This document shows positions 1 to 6,105 of a stretch of 13,820 bases of DNA, piece by piece. The notes under the pieces are model-generated. The model was given only the letters and a program-made list of their open reading frames with translations, had not been told where the DNA came from and did no database searches. The DNA is taken from NCBI GenBank assembly GCA_035497635.1, contig DATJDB010000119.1:1-13820 (forward strand), written 5' to 3'. The stretch is from Serpens sp035497635. GTDB lineage: Bacteria; Pseudomonadota; Gammaproteobacteria; Pseudomonadales; Pseudomonadaceae. Numbering within the stretch: the first letter of the stretch is position 1; each line of letters opens with the position of its first letter. The position numbers were made by a program, and so were the translations under genes.

Positions 1-28
1 TGAATCCGGGTCAAGGACCATTAGGAGT

Positions 29-65
29 AAAAACAAGCAAAGGTACGCACTCCAGTACCTTCTGC
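29..65 (-). terminator. intrinsic terminator, minus strand
   Basis: On the minus strand, arm 65-55 pairs with arm 46-37 (10 bp with one bulged base, 8-nt loop). The stem is followed directly by a U-rich tail at 36-29, reading TTGTTTTT. It would end both the candidate sRNA and any transcript reading through from the aminotransferase gene. The plus strand has only an A-rich lead and no T tract after the hairpin, so the signal is directional. Confidence 0.65.
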
Positions 66-140
66 CGCCGCCGGGCATTGGGGGGAAATGTCGCGGCGGT
101 GTTGGCAGTATGGCCAGCACGGTTGGAATGGCCTGGCGAC
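29..140 (-). ncRNA. candidate Hfq-type small RNA (possibly RgsA/P16)
   Basis: Read on the minus strand, this stretch has the layout of an Hfq-dependent trans-acting sRNA. A 5' hairpin (120-113 pairing with 106-99, 8 bp with one G-U, 6-nt loop) is followed by an open stretch with a run of six C (85-80). A second hairpin with a U-rich tail then acts as an intrinsic terminator (65-29). The 5' end is not defined; an AT-rich TATAAA-like stretch near 145-150 could be a -10, which would place the start near 135-140. In P. aeruginosa the RpoS-dependent sRNA RgsA (P16 family) lies close to the TetR gene orthologous to the one at 1385, so the name is suggested by synteny from memory, not by sequence alignment. 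It could instead be a processed 3' UTR of the aminotransferase gene that ends at 181. Confidence 0.5.
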
Positions 141-180
141 ATTTATATCTTTTCGTGATGAGTCTATCCGCTCTAATAAC

Positions 181-1314
181 TTACCTGCCTGCGAGCTGGC
201 TTATAACGTTCAGCGTCTCGTCCAGCACCTGACCGGTGGTATAGAAGTGCGGTGAGAAGCGAATGCCGGCGCCACGTTGGGCGCAGACGATCTGCTGCTG
301 GCGCAGCGCTTCGAACAGATCGCCGGAGTCTCGGCCAGCCAGGGTGAAATTGAGGATGCCGGCGCGACGCTGGCTATCCCTCGGGCTGTGGAGAGCAACC
401 CCGGGAATCGCCAGCAGGCCCTGTTGCAGATGTTCCATACGCTCATCCAGCTGGCGGGCCACCTGTGCCATGCCCACCTCTTCAAGCAGTGAAAGGCTGG
501 CTTCCAGCGCCATGCTGGCCAGCATGTTCGGGCTGCCGCACTCGAAGCGCCGCGCGCTGCGCGCCGGCTGGCAATCCTGGCGCAGGTAGTCGCCGGCATG
601 CTCCAGCATGTGCCAACCGTATTCGTGCAGGGTCAGCTGTTCGCGCAGATCGCTGCGGCAGTAGAACACGCCCAGTCCTTCTGGGCCGAGCATCCATTTA
701 TGGCCGTCGGCCACAACAAATGCACAGCGCGCGGCCTGCACATCGAACGGCAGGGCGCCCAGATGCTGGATGGCATCCACGCAGAACAGCACGCCCCTGG
801 CTGCGCAGCCTTCGCCGAGGCAGGGCAGGTCCAGCAGCAAGCCGCTGGCATATTGCACCGAGCTTATGGACAGCAGGCGGGTACGCGGTCCGCAGGCGGC
901 GAGCAGATCGGCTTCCGGGTCAAGGCCGTCGAGGGGGACCTGTCGCACCTCGACGCCATGTCGCGCCAATGCCTGCCAGACCACCCGGTTCGAAGGGAAT
1001 TCCTGATCGCTGATCACCACCTGGTCACCGGGGCGCCAATCCAGCCCGAAGGCGATGAACGACAGGCCTTCCGAGGTGTTTTTCACCAGGGCGATGTCGT
1101 CGGTGGACGGCGCATTGAGCAAGCGACACAGCCGCTGGCGCAGGCGTTGTTCGATCTTGAGCCAGTCCGGATAGTCGCGGGCCCCGATGGTGGCGTTCTG
1201 TTGTGCGAACGCGCTGACCGCACGTGCCGCGCGTTGCGGCCAGGGCGCAACAGCCGCGTGATTGAGGTAGCGCAAGCCTTGCGGCTGGGGGAACTCGTCA
1301 AGTAGATCGACCAT
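181..1314 (-). CDS. class V PLP-dependent aminotransferase family protein
   Basis: This is a 377-residue fold-type I PLP enzyme of the class V aminotransferase / cysteine desulfurase-like superfamily; the substrate is not known. Visible features are an N-terminal YLNHAA segment (about 16-21), a cofactor phosphate-binding NTSEG (79-83), VDAIQ with the Asp that pairs with the pyridine nitrogen (about 179), the DGHKW motif whose Lys (about 206) forms the Schiff base, and FECGSPN (about 258-264). I chose the ATG at 1314 because GGAG lies 5-6 nt upstream; a TTG 15 bases earlier is in frame but has its purine-rich stretch abutting the codon. It resembles isopenicillin-N-epimerase or kynureninase-like members and lacks any sulfur-acceptor partner gene nearby, so cysteine desulfurase activity should not be assumed. 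It is transcribed divergently from the TetR gene. Confidence 0.85.
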   Translation of the reverse strand: MVDLLDEFPQPQGLRYLNHAAVAPWPQRAARAVSAFAQQNATIGARDYPDWLKIEQRLRQRLCRLLNAPSTDDIALVKNTSEGLSFIAFGLDWRPGDQVVISDQEFPSNRVVWQALARHGVEVRQVPLDGLDPEADLLAACGPRTRLLSISSVQYASGLLLDLPCLGEGCAARGVLFCVDAIQHLGALPFDVQAARCAFVVADGHKWMLGPEGLGVFYCRSDLREQLTLHEYGWHMLEHAGDYLRQDCQPARSARRFECGSPNMLASMALEASLSLLEEVGMAQVARQLDERMEHLQQGLLAIPGVALHSPRDSQRRAGILNFTLAGRDSGDLFEALRQQQIVCAQRGAGIRFSPHFYTTGQVLDETLNVISQLAGR

Positions 1315-1384
1315 GGTGGCTCCGTACAATTTCCTGCGGGTCAGGCATAATAGCGAGCTTCAACCGTGAGCTGCGCAGTCCCTT
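1315..1384. promoter_or_regulatory. divergent intergenic promoter region
   Basis: A 70-bp gap lies between the divergent start codons of the aminotransferase and TetR genes, so both promoters must lie here or run into the coding ends. A CATAAT at 1346-1351 is a fair -10 for the TetR gene, but no convincing -35 sits 16-18 bases before it. No clear long palindrome that would serve as an autoregulatory TetR operator is visible. The assignment rests mainly on layout. Confidence 0.35.
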
Positions 1385-2023
1385 ATGCACAAAGAACCCC
1401 GTAAGGTCAGAGAGTTTCGCCGTCGTGAGCAGGAGATTCTCGACACCGCTCTGAAGCTGTTCCTCGAGCATGGCGAAGACAGTGTCACCGTCGAGATGAT
1501 TGCGGATGCTGTCGGGATCGGTAAAGGCACCATCTACAAGCACTTCAAGTCGAAGGCCGAGATCTATCTGCGGCTGATGCTCGACTATGAGCGCGACCTG
1601 AACGAGCTGCTCCACTCGGACAATGTGGATCGTGACCGCGAAGCCCTGTCGCGCGCCTATTTTGAATTCCGCATGCGGGATCCGCAGCGCTACCGGCTGT
1701 TCGACCGCCTGGAAGAAAAGGTGGTGAAGAGCAATCAGGTGCCCGAACTGGTCGAGCAGCTGCACAAGATTCGAACCTCCAACTTTGAGCGCCTGACTCA
1801 GTTGATCGAGGGGCGGATCGCCGAAGGCAAGCTGGAAAACGTCCCGCCGTATTTCCACTACTGCGCCGCCTGGGCGCTGGTGCATGGCGCGGTGGCGCTT
1901 TACCACTCGCCGTTCTGGAGCAGCGTGCTCGAGGATCAGGAAGGTTTCTACCAGTTCCTCATGGACATCGGCGTGCGCATGGGCAATCGCCGCAAGCGCG
2001 ACAGCGAAACGCCCGCCAGCTGA
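1385..2023 (+). CDS. TetR/AcrR family transcriptional regulator
   Basis: A 212-residue DNA-binding protein of usual TetR length. The N-terminal domain has a helix-turn-helix at about residues 36-55, containing the family-typical GIGKGTIYKHFKSK stretch. The remaining helical C-terminal domain (about 65-200) would bind an unknown ligand and form the dimer. From memory of the family it matches the Pseudomonas regulator at PA2957 in P. aeruginosa, which sits in the same neighbourhood upstream of the lipoprotein, DUF1285 and ETF genes. The ribosome-binding site is weak, but no better in-frame start is present and the MHKEPRK opening is typical of this orthologue. Divergent placement from the aminotransferase gene makes that gene a possible target, by inference only. 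Confidence 0.9.
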   Translation: MHKEPRKVREFRRREQEILDTALKLFLEHGEDSVTVEMIADAVGIGKGTIYKHFKSKAEIYLRLMLDYERDLNELLHSDNVDRDREALSRAYFEFRMRDPQRYRLFDRLEEKVVKSNQVPELVEQLHKIRTSNFERLTQLIEGRIAEGKLENVPPYFHYCAAWALVHGAVALYHSPFWSSVLEDQEGFYQFLMDIGVRMGNRRKRDSETPAS

Positions 2024-2033
2024 GATGACGCCG

Positions 2034-2081
2034 ACCGGCGGCTGGCGCGGAAGCTGCATCGCGCAGCCGCTCGCCGGTTTT
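2034..2081 (+). terminator. GC-rich hairpin with short T tract after the TetR gene
   Basis: The outer arms 2034-2040 and 2072-2078 (ACCGGCG / CGCCGGT) pair perfectly. Inner sequences 2041-2049 and 2060-2067 pair with one unpaired base. Four T residues at 2078-2081 follow the stem. The hairpin ends 27 bases before the lipoprotein start codon, leaving little room for a new promoter. It may therefore act as a leaky terminator or attenuator within a TetR-lipoprotein-DUF1285 transcript. Confidence 0.45.
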
Positions 2082-2108
2082 CCGGCATCGGTATCGAGGG
2101 AGATCAGG

Positions 2109-2705
2109 ATGCACAAATCGATCATGCTGGGCCTGCTGCTGACGCTGGGCGGCTGCATGCCGGTCAGCGACATGCTCGAAGCGACCCGTGAGCAGTTTGC
2201 CGATGTCGGGCTGCTCGATCACAGCCAGACGCAGCGAGGCGCATCGCGTCGCGTGCAAGCCGACTCCTTCATCTATATTGCCCAGGAAGATTTTCTGGCC
2301 ATTCAGGACCGTGATCAGGCCAACACCCTGGCCAATGAGGCCTATCGCAGCTTCGCCGAATACTTCCCGCGGGTGCGCCGCGCCGAGGCGCCGCTGACCT
2401 TGCCGCAGGCGATTCGCCAGGCGCGGTCGGCCGGTGCGCATTACCTGTTGTTCGGGCGCGTCGCGGTCGAGGACGATCGTATTGGTACCACTCTCGAATG
2501 GGAGGATCAGCAGAGCTACGGGCGGCTGGGTGTCGACCGCGGTGTGGTGCAGTTGATGCTGATCGAGACGGCCAGCGAGTACCCGGTGGATTCCGCCCGA
2601 ATCGTTACCCGGGGTGGGCTGCTGATGCTTTATGCAACCCGGCCGCAGGATCTGCTGGGCGCTCCCCTGCGGCAGTACGCCCGGAATCTGCGCGGCCTGA
2701 ACTGA
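2109..2705 (+). CDS. small outer-membrane lipoprotein, DUF4823-like
   Basis: A 198-residue predicted lipoprotein. The signal peptide has Lys3, a hydrophobic core and the lipobox Leu-Gly-Gly-Cys ending at Cys16. The residue after the cysteine is Met rather than Asp, which by the E. coli rule favours sorting to the outer membrane. The mature part has no catalytic motif that I recognise; it alternates helical and strand-like segments (for example SFIYIAQ near 55 and GAHYLLFGRVAVEDD near 108-122). It resembles Pseudomonas proteins labelled DUF4823, but I cannot confirm this without a profile search. The ATG at 2109 has GGGAG about 8 nt upstream. The stop lies 13 bases before the next gene, so the two are probably cotranscribed. 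Confidence 0.75.
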   Translation: MHKSIMLGLLLTLGGCMPVSDMLEATREQFADVGLLDHSQTQRGASRRVQADSFIYIAQEDFLAIQDRDQANTLANEAYRSFAEYFPRVRRAEAPLTLPQAIRQARSAGAHYLLFGRVAVEDDRIGTTLEWEDQQSYGRLGVDRGVVQLMLIETASEYPVDSARIVTRGGLLMLYATRPQDLLGAPLRQYARNLRGLN

Positions 2706-2718
2706 TCAGGAGCGCAAC

Positions 2719-3276
2719 ATGAGCGAGCGTGGCAATCCCGGGGATCTGCTGTCGCAGATTCCCTCTGGGGAAGGTAAAAACCTTCCGCCTGTCCATCTCT
2801 GGAATCCGCCATTCTGCGGCGACATCGACATGCGTATCGCCCGGGATGGCACCTGGTTTTATCTGGGTACGCCGATCGGCCGCAAGCCCATGGTCAAGCT
2901 GTTCTCCAGTGTCCTGCGCAAGGATGGAGAGGATTATTTCCTGGTCACGCCGGTCGAGAAGGTCGGCATCCGCGTGGATGACGCGCCGTTCGTGGCGGTG
3001 ACGCTGGAGGTGGAGGGCGACGGCGAGCGGCAGCGGCTGCGCTTTTTCACTCAGGTGGACGACGAAGTGGTAGCTGGACCGGATCACGCCCTGCGTGTCG
3101 AGCAAGACCCGGTCAGCGGCGAGCCTTCGCCTTATCTTCATGTACGTACCAATCTGGAAGCACTGATCCATCGCAATGTGTTCTACCAGTTGGTCGAGCT
3201 CGCGGTGGAGCGGGAAGTGGACGGCCAACCCTGGCTGGGGGTATGGAGTGAGGGCGTTTTCTTTCCCATCGGCTAA
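2719..3276 (+). CDS. DUF1285 domain protein
   Basis: A 185-residue soluble protein with no signal peptide or membrane segment. The conserved opening PPVHLWNPPFCGDIDMRI, the central TPIGRKPMVKLFSSVL and YFLVTPVEKVGIRVDDAPF, and the C-terminal RTNLEALIHRNVFYQLVELA are what I recognise as the DUF1285 family, widespread in Proteobacteria and of unknown biochemical role. Length and full-span conservation suggest an intact protein. AGGAG lies 6 nt before the ATG. In Pseudomonas this gene usually sits beside ETF-QO in convergent orientation, as here. No function can be assigned from sequence. Confidence 0.88.
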   Translation: MSERGNPGDLLSQIPSGEGKNLPPVHLWNPPFCGDIDMRIARDGTWFYLGTPIGRKPMVKLFSSVLRKDGEDYFLVTPVEKVGIRVDDAPFVAVTLEVEGDGERQRLRFFTQVDDEVVAGPDHALRVEQDPVSGEPSPYLHVRTNLEALIHRNVFYQLVELAVEREVDGQPWLGVWSEGVFFPIG

Positions 3277-3295
3277 ATCTGATTTGCTTCAGCGG

Positions 3296-3331
3296 AAACG
3301 AAAAAGCTCCCATGGGAGCTTTTTCGTTTTT
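3296..3331. terminator. bidirectional terminator, 34-bp perfect palindrome
   Basis: Bases 3296-3329 form an uninterrupted inverted repeat centred between 3312 and 3313, built around AAAAAGCTCCC and its complement. On the plus strand it ends in five T (3327-3331); on the minus strand it ends in three T, with a further AT block inside the stem. It lies 20 bases after the DUF1285 stop and 43 bases after the ETF-QO stop on the other strand, exactly where a shared terminator for convergent genes is expected. Confidence 0.88.
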
Positions 3332-3371
3332 CCGGGAAGGGCGGCGTGAAGCCGCTCTCCTGCAAGCACAT

Positions 3372-5036
3372 TTACATGTTGGGATAGTTCGGGCCGCCGG
3401 CGCCTTCCGGTGCCACCCAGGTAATGTTCTGCGCCGGGTCCTTGATGTCGCACGTCTTGCAGTGCACGCAGTTCTGCGCGTTGATCTGGAAGCGCTTGCT
3501 GCCATCGTCGTTGCTGACCACTTCGTACACGCCGGCCGGGCAGTAACGCTGCGCCGGTTCGTCGTACTTCGGCAGGTTCTGCTCGATCGGGATGTTCGGA
3601 TCGGTCAGCTTTAGGTGAACCGGCTGGTCTTCCTCATGGTTGGTGTTGGACAGGAATACCGAGGACAGCTTGTCGAAGCTCAGCTTGCCGTCCGGCTTCG
3701 GGTACTCGATCTTCTGGCTCTCGGCAGCCGTCTTCAGGCAGGCATAGTCCGGCTTGTTGTCGTGCAGCGTGAACGGCATTTTGCCGCCGAACCAGTTCTG
3801 GTCGATGTAGTTGAAGCTGCCGCCTAGCAGTGCGCCCCACTTGTGCATGGCCGGGCCGAAGTTGCGGCTGCGGAACAGTTCGTCATACAGCCAGCTGGCC
3901 TTGAACGACTCGACGTAATTGTCCAGCATGTCGCCGCCTTCACGGCCGGCGGCCAGCGCCTCTGCCACGGCGTCGGCGGCGAGCATGCCGGATTTCATGG
4001 CGGTGTGGCTGCCCTTGATCTTGGCGAAGTTCAGGGTGCCCAGGTCGCAGCCGATCAGGGCGCCACCGGCAAAGACCATCTTGGGCAGCGAGTTCAGGCC
4101 ACCCTTGCAGATGGCGCGGGCGCCGTAGGACACGCGCTTGCCGCCTTCCAGGTACTGGGCGATCACCGGGTGATGCTTGTAGCGCTGGAACTCGTCGAAC
4201 GGGGACAGGTAGGGGTTGGAATAGGCCAGGTCAACGATCAGGCCCACGACCACCTGGTTGTTTTCCAGGTGGTAGAGGAAGGAACCGCCCAGGGCGCTGT
4301 TGCCGGTCACGTCCAGCGGCCAGCCGGCGGTGTGCACCACCAGGCCGGCTTCGTGTTTGGCTGGGTCGATGTCCCAGATTTCCTTGATGCCGATGCCGTA
4401 ATGCTGGGCGTCTGCTTCGGAATCCAGGTTATAGCGCTTGATCAGCTGCTTGCCGATGTGGCCACGGCAGCCTTCGGCGAACAGCGTGTACTTGGCACGC
4501 AGTTCCATGCCGGGGGTGTACACGCCGTCCTTCGGGTTGCCTTCACGGTCGACACCCAGGTCGCCGGTGACGATGCCGCGCACCACGCCGTTCTCGTCGA
4601 CCAGCGCTTCCTGGGCGGCGAAGCCCGGGTAGATCTCCACGCCCAGACCTTCGGCCTGCTGCGCCAGCCAGCGGCACAGGTTGCCCAGGGAGATGATGTA
4701 GTTGCCCTCGTTGTGCATGGTATTGGGCACGAACAGGCCGGGCAGCTTGTTGCCGCCAGTGGCGCTGGTCAGCATATAGATGTCATCGCGGCTGACCGGG
4801 GTGTTCAGCGGGGCGCCGAGTTCCTTCCAGTCCGGGAAGAGTTCGTTGAGTGCGCGGGGCTCGAAGACCGCGCCGGAGAGAATGTGGGCGCCGACTTCGG
4901 AACCCTTCTCGACCACGCAGACACTGATTTCCTGTCCCGCTTGAGCGGCGTTCTGCTTCAGCCGGCAAGCGGCGGAAAGGCCTGCGGGGCCGGCGCCGAC
5001 GATGACGACGTCGAATTCCATATATTCGCGTTCCAC
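3372..5036 (-). CDS. electron transfer flavoprotein-ubiquinone oxidoreductase (ETF-QO)
   Basis: A 554-residue membrane-associated iron-sulfur flavoprotein that takes electrons from reduced ETF and passes them to ubiquinone; it is the bacterial counterpart of ETFDH. The N-terminal FAD-binding fingerprint is VIVGAGPAG (about 11-19). The C-terminal ferredoxin-like part holds the four cluster ligands Cys499, Cys523, Cys526 and Cys529, the last three in CVHCKTC. I chose a GTG start at 5036 because AGGAGA lies about 6 nt upstream; the in-frame ATG at 5051 would put this ribosome-binding site inside the coding sequence. The resulting MEREYMEFD opening also matches what I recall of Pseudomonas orthologues (about 551 aa). 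It diverges from etfBA across a shared control region carrying a PsrA-type site. Confidence 0.96.
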   Translation of the reverse strand: MEREYMEFDVVIVGAGPAGLSAACRLKQNAAQAGQEISVCVVEKGSEVGAHILSGAVFEPRALNELFPDWKELGAPLNTPVSRDDIYMLTSATGGNKLPGLFVPNTMHNEGNYIISLGNLCRWLAQQAEGLGVEIYPGFAAQEALVDENGVVRGIVTGDLGVDREGNPKDGVYTPGMELRAKYTLFAEGCRGHIGKQLIKRYNLDSEADAQHYGIGIKEIWDIDPAKHEAGLVVHTAGWPLDVTGNSALGGSFLYHLENNQVVVGLIVDLAYSNPYLSPFDEFQRYKHHPVIAQYLEGGKRVSYGARAICKGGLNSLPKMVFAGGALIGCDLGTLNFAKIKGSHTAMKSGMLAADAVAEALAAGREGGDMLDNYVESFKASWLYDELFRSRNFGPAMHKWGALLGGSFNYIDQNWFGGKMPFTLHDNKPDYACLKTAAESQKIEYPKPDGKLSFDKLSSVFLSNTNHEEDQPVHLKLTDPNIPIEQNLPKYDEPAQRYCPAGVYEVVSNDDGSKRFQINAQNCVHCKTCDIKDPAQNITWVAPEGAGGPNYPNM

Positions 5037-5108
5037 AGTTATCTCCTGCATTCAAGGCTCTGGATGTGCTTTATGGCTGGCATCATACCTGCGAGCTGGG
5101 GCGGGCGC

Positions 5109-5137
5109 ATTATAACCAGCACCTCTGGCGGCTCCAA
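5109..5137 (-). promoter_or_regulatory. sigma70-type promoter for ETF-QO
   Basis: On the minus strand a perfect TATAAT (5114-5109) lies 17 bases downstream of TTGGAG (5137-5132). Transcription would begin near 5102, giving a leader of about 65 nt before the GTG start at 5036. The PsrA-type operator abuts the -35 element with only two bases between them, a position that fits repression. Confidence 0.65.
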
Positions 5138-5139
5138 TA

Positions 5140-5153
5140 CAAACGTTTGTTTG
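5140..5153. promoter_or_regulatory. PsrA-type operator between ETF-QO and etfBA
   Basis: The sequence reads CAAAC, four bases, GTTTG, which fits the published Pseudomonas PsrA motif (G/C)AAAC-N2-4-GTTTG/C. An overlapping 12-bp perfect palindrome covers 5139-5150. PsrA is a TetR-family regulator that responds to long-chain fatty acyl signals and controls beta-oxidation genes and rpoS; ETF genes are plausible members of its regulon. The site lies next to the -35 of the ETF-QO promoter and in the likely -35 region for etfBA, so one site could govern both directions. Confidence 0.7.
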
Positions 5154-5355
5154 AATACCGTCAAGCCCTGATAAACTCTGCGTTCCAGCCTCCCGAATGA
5201 GTGATTTTCTTGTATTGACCGGATGGGGGGTTGCGGTCAAGATACGGGCGGTTTTGCGGTCGCCGTATGGTTCGACAGCTGGTTCCGGCCGGCAGGCAAC
5301 CCTCGCCAGTCTGCTTGGCGACACTACTTTCAACCGGAAAAATAACGAGGAATCC
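5154..5355 (+). promoter_or_regulatory. etfBA promoter/leader region
   Basis: No gene lies in this stretch; an in-frame extension upstream of etfB exists but lacks the conserved protein start. Possible promoters are TTGAAT (5151-5156) with TAAACT (5172-5177, spacer only 15), and TTGACC (5215-5220) with CAAGAT (5238-5243, spacer 17). The second pair is a good -35 with a poor -10. An inverted repeat TTGACCG / CGGTCAA occupies 5215-5240, and a short bulged hairpin lies near 5242-5269. The start point cannot be settled by eye. GAGGA before the ATG at 5356 is the ribosome-binding site. Confidence 0.4.
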
Positions 5356-6105
5356 ATGAAGATTCTTGTAGCTGTCAAGCGAGTGGTCGACTACAACGTC
5401 AAGGTTCGCGTCAAGGCGGACAACTCCGGCGTCGACCTCGCCAACGTCAAGATGTCGATGAACCCCTTCTGTGAAATCGCCGTGGAAGAAGCGGTGCGTC
5501 TGAAGGAAAAGGGCATCGCCAGCGAAATCGTCGTCGTGTCCGTCGGCCCGACCACTGCCCAGGAACAGCTGCGTACCGCGCTGGCGCTGGGTGCTGATCG
5601 CGCCATCCTGGTCGAGAGCAGCGAGGAGCTGAACTCCCTGGCCGTGGCCAAACTGCTCAAGGCCGTGGTCGACAAGGAGCAGCCGCAGCTGGTCATCCTT
5701 GGCAAGCAGGCCATCGACAGCGACAACAACCAGACTGGCCAGATGCTCGCCGCGCTGACCGGTTTCGCCCAGGGCACCTTCGCCTCCAAGGTGGAAGTGG
5801 CCGGCGACAAGGTCAACGTCACCCGCGAAATCGACGGCGGTCTGCAGACCGTGGCGCTGAACCTGCCGGCCATCGTCACCACCGACCTGCGCCTGAACGA
5901 GCCGCGCTACGCCTCGCTGCCGAACATCATGAAGGCCAAGAAGAAGCCGCTGGACGTGGTCACCCCGGACGCCTTGGGTGTGGCCACCGCCTCCACCGTG
6001 AAGACCCTCAAGGTCGAAGCGCCTGCCGCGCGCAGCGCCGGCGTGAAGGTCAAGTCCGTGGCTGAACTGGTCGAGAAACTGAAGAACGAGGCGAAGGTGA
6101 TCTGA
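5356..6105 (+). CDS. etfB: electron transfer flavoprotein, beta subunit
   Basis: A 249-residue subunit that with EtfA forms the soluble FAD/AMP heterodimer accepting electrons from acyl-CoA and other dehydrogenases. Visible marks are MKILVAVKRVVDYN at the start, the nucleotide-binding stretch GKQAIDSDNNQTGQ (about 116-129), and NEPRYASLPNIMKAKKKPL (181-199). The last is the recognition loop that docks partner dehydrogenases; the Leu that inserts into the partner surface corresponds to Leu188. The start at 5356 is supported by GAGGA five to six bases upstream and by family length. The stop TGA overlaps the etfA start by one base (TGATG), indicating translational coupling and equal output of the two subunits. 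Confidence 0.97.
   Translation: MKILVAVKRVVDYNVKVRVKADNSGVDLANVKMSMNPFCEIAVEEAVRLKEKGIASEIVVVSVGPTTAQEQLRTALALGADRAILVESSEELNSLAVAKLLKAVVDKEQPQLVILGKQAIDSDNNQTGQMLAALTGFAQGTFASKVEVAGDKVNVTREIDGGLQTVALNLPAIVTTDLRLNEPRYASLPNIMKAKKKPLDVVTPDALGVATASTVKTLKVEAPAARSAGVKVKSVAELVEKLKNEAKVI

Noticed and set aside
1..180. Small RNA on the plus strand
   Set aside because: The same hairpins form, but no T-rich tail follows a strong stem on this strand; only ATATCTTTT after a weakly closed long-range stem (86-94 with 136-144). The minus strand has the proper terminator.
598..1305. Plus-strand open frame opposite the aminotransferase gene
   Set aside because: Shadow frame; the minus-strand protein keeps all PLP motifs, and this frame shows no domain and no ribosome-binding site.
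5139..5150. The 12-bp palindrome as an operator of its own
   Set aside because: It overlaps and is explained by the PsrA-type CAAAC-N4-GTTTG arrangement; I found no separate regulator motif that fits it better.
3843..5171. Long plus-strand open frame (442 codons) opposite ETF-QO
   Set aside because: It is a shadow of the high-GC ETF-QO coding strand; the protein is low-complexity (V/A/G/Q/H-rich) with no recognisable domain, while ETF-QO on the other strand has full family motifs.
5197..5355. N-terminal extension of etfB
   Set aside because: EtfB normally begins MKILVAVKRVVDYN; the upstream codons look non-conserved, lie in the control region, and GAGGA precedes the ATG at 5356.
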